Positions 44,178 to 52,626 of a stretch of 62,340 nt of DNA are shown here, piece after piece. The notes under the pieces are model-generated. The model searched no databases, had not been told where the DNA came from, and saw only the letters and a list, made by a program, of their open reading frames with translations. A program made the translations under genes and the position numbers. Origin of the DNA: Faecalispora sporosphaeroides DSM 1294 (lineage in GTDB: Bacteria > Bacillota > Clostridia > Oscillospirales > Acutalibacteraceae). Position 1 is the stretch's first letter, and each line of letters opens with the position of its first letter. The DNA lies in assembly GCA_000383295.1 (NCBI GenBank), contig KB911077.1:1-62340 (forward strand), read 5' to 3'.

Positions 44178-44205
44178 TTGAATTCTATCCGTAAAATGGT
44201 ATAAT
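44178..44205 (+). promoter_or_regulatory. Promoter of metG
   Basis: TTGAAT (44178-44183) and TATAAT (44200-44205) are 16 bp apart, with extended -10 TGGTATAAT. No T-box is seen in the roughly 105-nt leader. Confidence 0.65.
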
Positions 44206-44316
44206 AGGAAAAAGATACTGACATACTGATGTTCAAAACCGCCTGCGGCATGGGCGGCAGGGCTGATCGGAGAATTCTCTGAAAAGCGCACTGAATTTGT
44301 TAAAGGGATGGATTCT

Positions 44317-46269
44317 ATGGAAAAAAAGACATTTTATATCACCACGCCCATTTACTACCCTTCCGGGCAGCCGCATATCGGGCACAGCTACTGTACCGTG
44401 GCCAGCGACGCGATTGCCCGCTATAAGCGCCTGCAGGGGTATGACGTAATGTTCCTGACCGGCACGGACGAGCACGGCCAGAAGATTGAGAACAACGCGA
44501 AAAAAGAGGGTGTTACCCCCAAGGAATATGTAGATAAGGTGGTAGAAGGCTTCCGGAACCTTTGGAAGCTTCTGGATATCAGCAACGACCGTTTTATCCG
44601 CACCACGGATGATTACCACGAGAAAGCCGTACAAAAGATTTTCCGCGCGCTTTACGAAAAGGGCGAAATTTACAAGGGCAAATACGAGGGCTGGTACTGT
44701 ACTCCCTGTGAGGCCTTCTGGACGGAAACGCAGCTCAAAGACGGCAAATGCCCCGACTGCGGCCGTGAGGTCAAGTGGGCGGAGGAAGAAGCGTATTTCT
44801 TCCGTCTTTCCAACTATGCGGACAGGCTCCTCAAGCTGTATGAGGACCAGCCGGACTTCATTCAGCCCGAAAGCCGCAAAAATGAGATGATCCAGTTCAT
44901 CAAAAGCGGTCTGAACGACCTGTGTGTTTCCCGTACCAGCTTTTCCTGGGGAATTCCCGTGGATTTTGACCCCAAGCACGTTGTGTACGTGTGGCTGGAC
45001 GCGCTGACCAATTATATCACCGCCATGGGCTACGGCTCCGACGACGACTCGGATTACCGCAAATACTGGCCCGCGGATGTCCATTTTGTGGGCAAGGAGA
45101 TCGTGCGTTTCCATACGATCATCTGGCCCGCCATTCTGATGGCGATGGATCTTCCCCTGCCGAAGCAGGTGTACGGCCACGGCTGGCTGCTGTTCGGCGA
45201 CGGAAGCAAGATGAGCAAGAGCAAGGGCAACGTGGTTGACCCCGTGGTTCTGTGCGACCGCTACGGCGTGGATGCCATCCGGTACTTTCTGCTGCGTGAA
45301 ATCCCGTTCGGGGCCGACGGCAACTTTACCAACGAGGCCCTGATCAGCCGCATCAATTCCGATCTGGCCAACGATCTGGGCAATCTGGTTTCCCGCACTA
45401 CCGCCATGGTGGGCAAATATTTTGGCGGTGTGATTCCCGCCGAGCAGGAAAAGGCCCCCGTCGACGACGAGCTCGAGCGAGAGGTGGTCTCCCTGCGCGA
45501 AAAATGCGATAAGGCGATCGATTCCTATCAGTTTTCCAATGCGCTGGCGGAAATCTGGAAGGTGGTGGCGCGCACCAACAAATATATTGACGAAACCGCG
45601 CCGTGGGTGCTCGGCAAGGACGAAAGCCAAAAGGCAAGGCTCGCTTCTGTGATGTATCACCTGTGCGAAACCCTGCGCGTCATCTCTATCCTCATCACGC
45701 CGTTTGTGCCGAACACCGCTCCCAAAATTCAGGAGCAGCTCGGCGCGGGTGCGGCGGTTTTGGGGTATGAGAACGCTGCCACATGGGGTTTGCTGCCGGC
45801 AGATGCCGTCATTACGAAGGGCGAAACGCTGTTCCCGCGCATCGATGTGGATCAGGAGATCGAAGAGCTCAATCAGCTGATTCCCTCCACGGTTCCGGCG
45901 CAGGAGGAGAAAAAGGACGAGGGGGCGCAGGTTCCCGAGGGGATCGCGCAGATCACGATCGACGATTTCATGAAGGTTGAGCTGGTAGTCGCGAAGGTGC
46001 TCAGCTGCGAGCACATCAAGCGCGCGAAGAAGCTGCTCAAATTCACGCTGGACGACGGCGCCGGCGAGCGAACGGTGGTATCCGGCATTGCCAAATGGTA
46101 CCAGCCGGAGGATTTGATCGGCCACAGCATTGTGTTGGTCAAAAATCTGAAACCCGTCGTGCTGTGCGGCGTTGAGAGCCAGGGAATGATCCTTTCGGCG
46201 GACTGCGGCGAGGACACGGTTCGCGTACTGCTGATGGACGGCATTCCGGCAGGCTCCAGGATTCATTAA
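44317..46269 (+). CDS. metG: Methionyl-tRNA synthetase with C-terminal tRNA-binding domain
   Basis: The 650-residue enzyme charges tRNA-Met. It shows the HIGH signature (HIGH at 20-23), a zinc-knuckle pair (CTPC...CPDC, about 128-150), the KMSKS loop in SKMSKSKGN near residue 300, an anticodon-binding helical domain, and an appended EMAP/Trbp111-type tRNA-binding domain from about 545 (FMKVELVVAKVLSCEHIKRAKKLLKF...GIAKWYQPEDLIG). ATG at 44317 sits 8 bases after AAAGGG; the ATG at 44308 is too close to it. tatD follows at 16 bp, and a radical SAM gene after that. Confidence 0.97.
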   Translation: MEKKTFYITTPIYYPSGQPHIGHSYCTVASDAIARYKRLQGYDVMFLTGTDEHGQKIENNAKKEGVTPKEYVDKVVEGFRNLWKLLDISNDRFIRTTDDYHEKAVQKIFRALYEKGEIYKGKYEGWYCTPCEAFWTETQLKDGKCPDCGREVKWAEEEAYFFRLSNYADRLLKLYEDQPDFIQPESRKNEMIQFIKSGLNDLCVSRTSFSWGIPVDFDPKHVVYVWLDALTNYITAMGYGSDDDSDYRKYWPADVHFVGKEIVRFHTIIWPAILMAMDLPLPKQVYGHGWLLFGDGSKMSKSKGNVVDPVVLCDRYGVDAIRYFLLREIPFGADGNFTNEALISRINSDLANDLGNLVSRTTAMVGKYFGGVIPAEQEKAPVDDELEREVVSLREKCDKAIDSYQFSNALAEIWKVVARTNKYIDETAPWVLGKDESQKARLASVMYHLCETLRVISILITPFVPNTAPKIQEQLGAGAAVLGYENAATWGLLPADAVITKGETLFPRIDVDQEIEELNQLIPSTVPAQEEKKDEGAQVPEGIAQITIDDFMKVELVVAKVLSCEHIKRAKKLLKFTLDDGAGERTVVSGIAKWYQPEDLIGHSIVLVKNLKPVVLCGVESQGMILSADCGEDTVRVLLMDGIPAGSRIH

Positions 46270-46285
46270 AGGGCAGGGTAATATC

Positions 46286-47065
46286 GTGAAACGACTCATA
46301 TTTGATTCCCATGCGCATTACGACGACAAAGCGTTTGATGCTGACCGCGAAGAGCTGCTGCAGCGTCTTCCGGAGCAGGGCGTGTGTAATGTGGTGAGCA
46401 TGGGTGCGGATTACGACGGATGCAGGGGAGCGCTTGAGCTCGCTTCCCGGTACTCCTATCTTTATGCGGCGGTGGGGATCCACCCGGAAAACGCGGCAGG
46501 CCTGCCCGAGGATTATCTCAGCCAGATCGAGGAGTGGTCAAGCGCTCCCAAGGTGGTGGCGATCGGGGAAATCGGCCTGGATTACCATTATGAGGACATG
46601 GCTCCCCGAGAGGTGCAGCGAAAGGTATTTGAAGATCAGATTCTGCTTGCAAAGCGCCGGAACCTGCCGATTGTGGTACACGACCGCGAGGCGCACGGCG
46701 ACACGATGGAGATTCTCCAGCGCCACCGCCCAAGGGGCGTGGTTCACTGTTTTTCCGGCAGTGTGGAAATGATGCGCGAAGTGGTCAGGCTCGGCATGTA
46801 CATCGGCTTTGGCGGCGTTGTCACCTTTAAAAACGCCCGGGTTGCCGTAGAGGTGGCCCGCGAAATCCCGCTCGACCGCCTTTTGACGGAAACCGACGCG
46901 CCCTATCTGGCGCCGGAGCCGTTTCGAGGCAAGCGGTGCGATTCCTCCATGATCCGTTATGTCGCGCAGCGCATTGCGGAAATCCGCGGAATCACCGCCG
47001 AAGAAGTGCTTGCGGCCGGGCGGCGCAACGCAGAAGTGCTTTTTGATATCATCGCTGAGGGGTAA
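46286..47065 (+). CDS. tatD: TatD-family metal-dependent nuclease
   Basis: The 259-residue TIM-barrel hydrolase starts LIFDSHAHYDD with the two metal-binding His, and has AVGIHPEN, IGEIGLDYHY, LPIVVHDREAHGDTMEIL, HCFSG and LLTETDAPYLAPEP, all family marks. TatD enzymes act as Mg2+-dependent 3'-5' exonucleases or deoxyribonucleases. GTG at 46286 follows a weak purine stretch. The metG-tatD order is common in Firmicutes. The radical SAM gene begins 7 bp after its stop. Confidence 0.95.
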   Translation: MKRLIFDSHAHYDDKAFDADREELLQRLPEQGVCNVVSMGADYDGCRGALELASRYSYLYAAVGIHPENAAGLPEDYLSQIEEWSSAPKVVAIGEIGLDYHYEDMAPREVQRKVFEDQILLAKRRNLPIVVHDREAHGDTMEILQRHRPRGVVHCFSGSVEMMREVVRLGMYIGFGGVVTFKNARVAVEVAREIPLDRLLTETDAPYLAPEPFRGKRCDSSMIRYVAQRIAEIRGITAEEVLAAGRRNAEVLFDIIAEG

Positions 47066-47071
47066 TGCAAT

Positions 47072-47695
47072 TTGACAATCACCTATGTTGTAGAGGAAGA
47101 TCACTTATATGTAAACATGACCAACCGCTGTCCCAATGCCTGCGGGTTCTGCGTGCGGTCTCTCAATGAGCGGAGGGAGGGCGAAGCCGATCTCTGGCTG
47201 GAGCGCGAGCCTACGCGCGAAGAAATTCTGGAGCAGCTGAAAAGCAAGGATCTGGACAGCTACCGCGAGCTGGTCTTTTGCGGTTACGGCGAGCCAACCT
47301 GCCGCTTTGACGATCTGGTCTGGCTGTGCCGGCAGGTGCGCCAGATGAGCTGTGTGAACATCCGTCTGAACACCAACGGCCTTTCCGATCTGATCAACGG
47401 GCGCTCCACCGCGCCGGAGCTAGACGGCCTTCTGGACAGCGTTTCCATCAGCCTCAATGCCTCCACGCCGGAAAAGTACCAGGAAATCTGCCATTCCAGG
47501 TTCGGGCTCGAGGCGCTTCCCGCCATTTTAAAGTTTACGAAAACAGTTGGGTTATATGTACCGAAGGTTTACATGACGGTTGTGGATAACATGCCGCGCG
47601 AGGAAATTTCCGCCTGTGAGCGCTTGTGCCGTGAAACGGGAGCAACCTTCCGTGTGCGCCATTTCCTCGATCACCAATCTTATGTAGAAAAGTGA
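47072..47695 (+). CDS. TatD-associated radical SAM protein
   Basis: The 207-residue protein carries the radical SAM motif CPNACGFC near residue 21 (binding a 4Fe-4S cluster and SAM), followed by ELVFCGYGEPTCRFDDLV, INIRLNTNGL-type NIRLNTNGLSDLIN and SVSISLNA. It is short, lacking an SPASM or other accessory domain. This is the small family known only by its position after tatD; no substrate is established. TTG at 47072 is used, 7 bp after the tatD stop, where tight spacing suggests co-translation. Confidence 0.88.
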   Translation: MTITYVVEEDHLYVNMTNRCPNACGFCVRSLNERREGEADLWLEREPTREEILEQLKSKDLDSYRELVFCGYGEPTCRFDDLVWLCRQVRQMSCVNIRLNTNGLSDLINGRSTAPELDGLLDSVSISLNASTPEKYQEICHSRFGLEALPAILKFTKTVGLYVPKVYMTVVDNMPREEISACERLCRETGATFRVRHFLDHQSYVEK

Positions 47696-47780
47696 CATAT
47701 GCGCTTCCTCTGCCTTTGCCGGAGGGAGTGCATCCTGTTTTGAGACAGAAAAAGTTTCAAATGAAGAAGGGGAGGAACGA

Positions 47781-48614
47781 ATGGCGTCTGTTTTCTTTAT
47801 TTTTCTGATTGCAATCGCCGCGGGCTTTCTGGGCTCTCTTCTCGGGCTTGGCGGCGGCATTATTATGACCCCGGCGCTGACGCTGCTGTTTCATGTCGAC
47901 ATTCGGTATGCCATTGGCGCGAGCATCATTTCGGTGATTGCTACGTCCAGCGGCGCGGCGATCACTTACCTGAAAGACCACCTGACCAATGTGCGCATCG
48001 GCATGTTTCTTGAAATCGGCACCACGCTGGGAGCCATTACCGGCGCGTTTCTCAGCGGGCTGGTCGACACCCGGTATCTGTACCTGATTTTCGGCATGCT
48101 GATGCTGTATTCCGCCGCCATGATGCTGCGTAAGGCAGGCAGTGATCTGCCGCAAGATGTGGTGACGCATCCGGCGGCGGAACGCCTGCGCCTGAACAGC
48201 TCCTATTATGACAAAGGCCTTGGCCGGGAGGTGCCGTACCGGGTGGCCGGCGTTTACGGCGGCCTGGGAATGATGTATGTGGCCGGTACGATCTCCGGCC
48301 TGCTGGGGATCGGCAGCGGCGCCTTTAAGGTGATGGGGATGGACCTGTTCATGAAGCTGCCCATGAAGGTGTCGAGCGCCACGAGCAATTTTATGATCGG
48401 AGTGACCGCGGCGGCCAGCGCCGGTGTCTATTTTTTCCGCGGAGACATCAACCCCGGCATCGCGGCCCCGGTCGCGCTGGGTGTGCTGATGGGCGCCGTA
48501 GTCGGCACGCGTGTGATGCAGCGTATGAAGAGCCGGGTTATCCGGATCATCTTTGTGCCGGTGCTGGTGGTCGTTTCTGTACAGATGATCGTGAAAGGGG
48601 TGCTGATGGGATGA
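47781..48614 (+). CDS. TSUP (TauE/SafE) family anion exporter
   Basis: The 277-residue membrane protein has the TSUP repeat: GFLGSLLGLGGGIIMTPAL near the start and VAGTISGLLGIGSGAFKVMGM in the second half, each ahead of several membrane helices. Family members move sulfite, sulfoacetate or other organosulfur anions. AAGAAGGGGAGG precedes the ATG. Its stop overlaps the DUF1634 gene by 4 bp (ATGA), a recurrent pairing. Confidence 0.9.
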   Translation: MASVFFIFLIAIAAGFLGSLLGLGGGIIMTPALTLLFHVDIRYAIGASIISVIATSSGAAITYLKDHLTNVRIGMFLEIGTTLGAITGAFLSGLVDTRYLYLIFGMLMLYSAAMMLRKAGSDLPQDVVTHPAAERLRLNSSYYDKGLGREVPYRVAGVYGGLGMMYVAGTISGLLGIGSGAFKVMGMDLFMKLPMKVSSATSNFMIGVTAAASAGVYFFRGDINPGIAAPVALGVLMGAVVGTRVMQRMKSRVIRIIFVPVLVVVSVQMIVKGVLMG

Positions 48615-48970
48615 AGCGGGAGGATGAATCAACGGAGCTCTGGCTGGCAAAGCTCCTGAAGCTGGGGGTGCTGTTCAGCGCCGCGGTGATTGCCCTTGGG
48701 GTTTTGCTGTTTCTGTCTACCGGGCGGAGCGGATACGCCGACGGGGTGTTCCCGACCAGCCCCGGAGAAATCTGGGCCGGGCTGCTCGCGCTCAGGCCGT
48801 ACGCCGTTATGCTGGCGGGGCTGTTTCTTTTGATTCTGACGCCGATTCTGCGCGTAGGCAGCTCGATCCTGCTCTTTTGGCGGCAGGGCGACCGGCTGTA
48901 TGTCGCGATCACGGCGCTCGTCTTTTTAATTCTGATCATCAGTCTGTTTCTCGGTAAGGCAGAGTCATAG
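48611..48970 (+). CDS. DUF1634 membrane protein, partner of the TSUP exporter
   Basis: The 119-residue protein has three hydrophobic helices (LKLGVLFSAAVIALGVLLFL, LRPYAVMLAGLFLLILTPILRV, LYVAITALVFLILIISLFLG) joined by short loops, with the DUF1634 features ...LLALRPYAVMLAGL and TPILRV. It is translationally coupled to the TSUP gene, so a small accessory subunit is likely; no function is proven. Confidence 0.85.
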   Translation: MKREDESTELWLAKLLKLGVLFSAAVIALGVLLFLSTGRSGYADGVFPTSPGEIWAGLLALRPYAVMLAGLFLLILTPILRVGSSILLFWRQGDRLYVAITALVFLILIISLFLGKAES

Positions 48971-48982
48971 GGAGGAAAGAGT

Positions 48983-49582
48983 ATGAGCCTGCAAAGCATA
49001 GATAACAGGAGAAGCATCCGAAGGTTCCGGGAAGATATGGTTCCGATGGGGCAGATCGATCAGGTGCTCGCGGCCGGAATCAAAGCGCCCTCCAGCAAAA
49101 ACAAACAGCCGTGGCGGTTTGTCGTGGTCGGCGGCAAGGCTAAGGAGGAAATGCTCGGGCTGTTTGAGGCCGGTCTTACCCGGGAACAAAACGGACAGGC
49201 CCTTTTGCCGAAGAACAGAAACGCTCTGCCTGACGCCTGGAATACGCTGAAGGTGATGAAACAGGCGCCGGTTATCATTTTGGTGCTGAACGAGGAATCC
49301 GAATCGCCGTTTGAAGCCGTCAGCAACGAAGACAGGGTAGCGGAGATCGCGAATACGCAGTCGATCGGCGCGGCCATCGAAAATATCATTCTGGCCGCGG
49401 TGGAGCTGGGCCTTGGCACGCTCTGGATCTGCAACACCTTCTTTGCGTATACCGAGCTTTGCGGGTGGCTCCAAACCGATCGTCAGCTCGCCGCGGCGAT
49501 TGCGCTCGGCTACCCGGACGAAGCGCCGCCGCCGCGCCCCAGAAAAAAGCTTCGGGATGTGGTGACCTACCGGTTTGAATAA
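48983..49582 (+). CDS. Nitroreductase-family flavoprotein
   Basis: The 199-residue protein is an FMN-dependent NAD(P)H oxidoreductase of the nitroreductase fold: IDNRRSIRRFREDMV at the start, AGIKAPSSKNKQPWRFVVV (FMN phosphate contacts), TQSIGAAIENIILAAVELGLGTLWIC and IALGYPDEAPPPRPRKKL. Natural substrate is unknown. AGGGAGGAAAG precedes the ATG, 12 bp after the DUF1634 stop, so it may be the last gene of that transcript. Confidence 0.9.
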   Translation: MSLQSIDNRRSIRRFREDMVPMGQIDQVLAAGIKAPSSKNKQPWRFVVVGGKAKEEMLGLFEAGLTREQNGQALLPKNRNALPDAWNTLKVMKQAPVIILVLNEESESPFEAVSNEDRVAEIANTQSIGAAIENIILAAVELGLGTLWICNTFFAYTELCGWLQTDRQLAAAIALGYPDEAPPPRPRKKLRDVVTYRFE

Positions 49583-49637
49583 TACTTCCGCCCGGCTGGT
49601 AAAGCGAATGCCCTTTTTCAGATTCGATAATCCAATC

Positions 49638-49672
49638 AAAAAGGCCGAACCCCATAAACGGGATTCGGCCCT
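49638..49672. terminator. Bidirectional terminator between nitroreductase and GNAT genes
   Basis: AAAGGCCGAACCCC pairs with GGGATTCGGCCCTT around ATAAAC (one mismatch); on the minus strand TTTTTGATT follows. Confidence 0.75.
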
Positions 49673-49704
49673 TGCTGTGCTGCTGAATTTTGGCTTTTAC
49701 GGAC

Positions 49705-50136
49705 TCAATCCTTCTTCCAGGTCATGAACAGCTCCTGTTCGCAGGTGTCCGAATTGGTCAGCTCGCGCTCGACGACAAAACCGTGCTTCGTGTAGAAGTG
49801 TACGGTGTTTTCGCTCTTTTTATAAACATTGACTTCCAAATGAGGATACTTCTTCTGGCACCACTCAATCAGCTTTGTGCCGATGCCGTGGTTCCAGTTG
49901 TCCGCGTCCACAAACAGAGCGGCAATAAAGCTGCCCTCCAAAATGCTCACGAAGCCCTTCAAACGGCCATGCTCCCCGTAAACAAAGGTTTTGGCCATAG
50001 AGAGGTGCTCGTTGCGGACAATTCTATATTGGTTCAGCCAATGCTCTCTCGGAATGAACGGGTGTGCTTTCGTAATGGCGTTCATCCACAACTGCATCAC
50101 GGCGTCTAATTCATCTTTATGAAACTCTCTGATCAT
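49705..50136 (-). CDS. GNAT-family N-acetyltransferase
   Basis: The 143-residue protein has the GNAT layout: MIREFHKDELDAVMQLWMNA, then GFVSILEGSFIAALFVDADNWNHGIGTKLIEWCQKKYP, where NHGIGTKL is the acetyl-CoA phosphate loop, and VHFYTKHGFVV. It resembles YjaB/phosphinothricin-type acetyltransferases, but the acceptor is not predictable. Transcribed alone on the minus strand. Confidence 0.88.
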   Translation of the reverse strand: MIREFHKDELDAVMQLWMNAITKAHPFIPREHWLNQYRIVRNEHLSMAKTFVYGEHGRLKGFVSILEGSFIAALFVDADNWNHGIGTKLIEWCQKKYPHLEVNVYKKSENTVHFYTKHGFVVERELTNSDTCEQELFMTWKKD

Positions 50137-50298
50137 AAGTATTACTCCAATCTTTCATTTTCTTCTGCCATACATCCCTGAAAACCCGGGAACGGTTTGA
50201 CCAACGGTATTGTAATAGAAAAGGGAGGACTTGGTTATATTATACAATTATACACCATCAAAGTTAAATTGAAAAGGTAAAAATGAAAATAATCTATG

Positions 50299-50329
50299 AA
50301 AAAAGCGCACAGTTTCCGCAACTGAGCGC
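50299..50329 (-). terminator. Terminator of the CmpB-like gene
   Basis: GCGCTCAGTT pairs with AACTGTGCGC on the minus strand, followed by six T residues. Confidence 0.75.
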
Positions 50330-50403
50330 CCTTCCCCCTTGAAACAGCTTAAAGTTTATTATACGCATTGCGCAGCAAAATTGCAAGGGAAATCTTTTTC
50401 AGC

Positions 50404-51138
50404 TCACCGGATTCCCTGCTGAGATTCCGATTGATTTTTGCGCAAAGATTGTGCATGCTGCATATTGGGGTATACTCGCTTTAAGTACTCGTCGGTATAA
50501 TTTCGGTCGAGCCATTGGCTGACCGGGCCCGACGCGGGAACGCCCTCCTGCCGCAGGCTTTGGCGCTTGACCGCCATACCGGAAAGCGCGATATTTGCCG
50601 CCATGAGCACCAGCAGCACACGGGTTAAAATGATGCCGGGCCGGCTTGGGAGCCGTTCGATCCACCGGGTGAGCGAGGGCAGGGAATGTTTGATGAAAAT
50701 CAGCCCGAGAATGCCCCAGAACACCGAGTAGGTCAGGTTGGTGCGCCCGTGCAGATTCAGAGCGGAATTGCTGTATTCCCACGACACCGTGCCAAAAAGC
50801 TTTTCCTGCAGATAGGAGCAAACATATTCCAGCGCGCCGCCCAAAACCATGCTCGCAAAGAAGATGATCAGGCTGTTGCGGTGGCGAAAACGGTAGAGTG
50901 CAGCCGTAAACAGTACGGCGCCAAGCCCGTACACCGGCGTAAACGGCCCATAGAGCAGGCCCTGGCGGCTTTCAAAGTACCCCAGGCGAACATAACACCA
51001 AAGGGTTTCTACCACAAAGCCGATGATACTGCCGGAAAGAAAAATCCAGAAAAGCTTGTATCGGTTCAGCCCGTGCGCGAAAGAATAGGGGTTCCCTTCT
51101 AGAATTGAGCCTCTTCGCTGAAGTCTGGTGATCATCAT
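50404..51138 (-). CDS. CmpB-like (putative ABC-transporter type IV) membrane protein
   Basis: The 244-residue protein has about five to six hydrophobic segments: KLFWIFLSGSIIGFVVETLWCYV, GPFTPVYGLGAVLFTAAL, SLIIFFASMVLGGALEYVCSYL, TNLTYSVFWGILGLIFI and IILTRVLLVLMAANIAL. The pattern RQGLLYGPFTPVYGLGAV is the family's signature. Although named after ABC transporters, no ATPase is nearby and its role is unknown. The C-terminus is a long soluble, Gln/Asn/Ser-rich tail. Start at 51138 has AAAGGAA about 11 bases upstream. Confidence 0.82.
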   Translation of the reverse strand: MMITRLQRRGSILEGNPYSFAHGLNRYKLFWIFLSGSIIGFVVETLWCYVRLGYFESRQGLLYGPFTPVYGLGAVLFTAALYRFRHRNSLIIFFASMVLGGALEYVCSYLQEKLFGTVSWEYSNSALNLHGRTNLTYSVFWGILGLIFIKHSLPSLTRWIERLPSRPGIILTRVLLVLMAANIALSGMAVKRQSLRQEGVPASGPVSQWLDRNYTDEYLKRVYPNMQHAQSLRKNQSESQQGIR

Positions 51139-51437
51139 TTCGACAAATTCCTTTCTGCAATTTTCTGGTTGCGCTGTCCTGTTCCCATTACAACATGCAC
51201 GAAAGCGAGCGTTCGGCGCCTGGGCATACAGGAATCCTCCACCCGTTACTTCCTGTTCTTTTTAGGGGCGGCGGATGAGGGGAGCGGATGTTATCATCTA
51301 TCATATCATAATTTGATAAAATCGGCAAAATGCTGGCTGTTGTGTCATGAGATATGTGGGAATTGTAATGGAAGGTAAATTATGGTATCATAAATAGAAA
51401 TAAACGATGCTTTTGATTGGGAATGGGAGATGACGCA

Positions 51438-51956
51438 ATGGATGTTTTTGTTGAACAGCTCGTCCAAAGGAAAAAAGGCCGCAAGGATTATACGATCATG
51501 GCCGGGGCGGGCATACTCGGAATCGTAATTCTGGCGGTCAGTACGATGGTGGCGTTTTTGGGGCCTTTTCTGCTGCTGATTGTTGCGGGTGTGTTCGTTG
51601 GGATTTACTATGTAGGCGCATCCAGAAATCTGGAGTATGAATACAGCACAACCAACGGGGATTTCACCGTGGATCAGATTGTAAACCGCCGCAGCCGCAA
51701 GCGGATTTGCAGCTTTGATTTGAAAACGGTGGAGGAAATGGGGCAGTACAACGCCGCGGCGTTCCAAAACAGAAATTTCGCAAGGCAGCTCATGGTCGGC
51801 GAGGACGACATGGGCACCGATGCGTGGTATATGGTCGTGCATTTAAAGGACTCCGGCAGCACTCTGCTCGTATACAATCCCAATGAAAGGATGCTGGCGG
51901 CGATCAAACCGTTTTTGCCGCGGCAGGTATCGGTCAATGCTTTCCGTGGGCGTTGA
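51438..51956 (+). CDS. DUF6106-type membrane protein
   Basis: The 172-residue protein has a short cytoplasmic start (MDVFVEQLVQRKKGRKDY), two adjacent membrane helices (about residues 20-58), and a soluble C-terminal part resembling a PH-like fold (LEYEYSTTNGDFTVDQIVNRRSRKRI, then AWYMVVHLKDSGSTLLVYNP). This matches the DUF6106 group found in Ruminococcaceae/Oscillospiraceae. GGGAGATG lies 7 bases before the ATG. Its 3' end overlaps the acpS start by 20 bp. Function unknown. Confidence 0.75.
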   Translation: MDVFVEQLVQRKKGRKDYTIMAGAGILGIVILAVSTMVAFLGPFLLLIVAGVFVGIYYVGASRNLEYEYSTTNGDFTVDQIVNRRSRKRICSFDLKTVEEMGQYNAAAFQNRNFARQLMVGEDDMGTDAWYMVVHLKDSGSTLLVYNPNERMLAAIKPFLPRQVSVNAFRGR

Positions 51957-52626
51957 TCTTCTCGAAATCTCCCGCATGGAACGCGCGATGCAAAACCCGC
52001 GCTTCTGCCGGCGAATTTTAGGGGACAAGGAATACGATCAGCTTGCCGGGCGCGGGTTCCCGGCGGCCAGCGTGGCGGTCAGCTTCTGCGCCAAGGAGGC
52101 GTTTTCCAAGGCGCTCGGCACGGGGGTGCGGGGCTTTCTTCTGCGGGAGGTGCAGCTCCTGCGCGATGAGCTTGGCAAGCCCTTTTTGTATCTGGAGGGA
52201 GCGGCTCTGGAGGCCGCCCGAAAAGCAAACCTGGAGTTTTCGGTCAGTGCCACACATACCGCACGTTACGCGTCCGTCACGGTCATCGGGGAAAAGCGCC
52301 GTTCTAAGATCACCGTTTCAAAGCGGCGCGGTGCGTGCGCTCACGGGGGAAACGCCGCCGTTTTGACGGACCCCGCGGATCAGCCCGGCGCAGAGGTGCA
52401 GCGCAAACTGATTTCCAGTGTTATTCTGATGGCACGGTTGAGAAAGGAGGAGCCTTCCCATGAAACTATTCCAAAGCGGCGCCATGCGGGCGCTGGAAGA
52501 AAAATCCGTTCAGGCGGGAGTCTCGTATTCCACCCTGATGGAGAATGCGGGCGAGGCTGCGGCACTGCTTCTGCGGGACAGGGCCTCCGGCGCGCAGGTC
52601 GTCATTCTGTGCGGAAAGGGAAATAA
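51937..52626 (+). CDS. acpS: Holo-ACP synthase with abnormal C-terminal extension
   Basis: Residues 1-120 are a normal AcpS, which attaches the phosphopantetheine arm of CoA to acyl carrier protein: MLSVGVDLLEISRMERAM with metal-binding Asp7, VSFCAKEAFSKALGTG with Glu54, and SVSATHTARYASVTVIGE. AcpS proteins usually stop here at about 120-125 residues. This frame runs on to residue 229 through low-complexity, Arg-rich sequence and into the first 167 bp of nnrD in another frame. A TAA stands in a different frame at 52304-52306 (GTTCTAAG), so a one-base indel near the 3' end, or real stop loss, is likely. Sequencing error is possible. The enzyme core is intact. Confidence 0.85.
   Translation: MLSVGVDLLEISRMERAMQNPRFCRRILGDKEYDQLAGRGFPAASVAVSFCAKEAFSKALGTGVRGFLLREVQLLRDELGKPFLYLEGAALEAARKANLEFSVSATHTARYASVTVIGEKRRSKITVSKRRGACAHGGNAAVLTDPADQPGAEVQRKLISSVILMARLRKEEPSHETIPKRRHAGAGRKIRSGGSLVFHPDGECGRGCGTASAGQGLRRAGRHSVRKGK

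Noticed and set aside
44206-44316. T-box leader before metG
   Set aside because: No AGGGTGGNACCGCG motif, specifier loop or terminator is present in the short leader.
44233-46299. 688-codon ORF antisense to metG
   Set aside because: It mirrors metG exactly, has low-complexity composition and no promoter or ribosome site.
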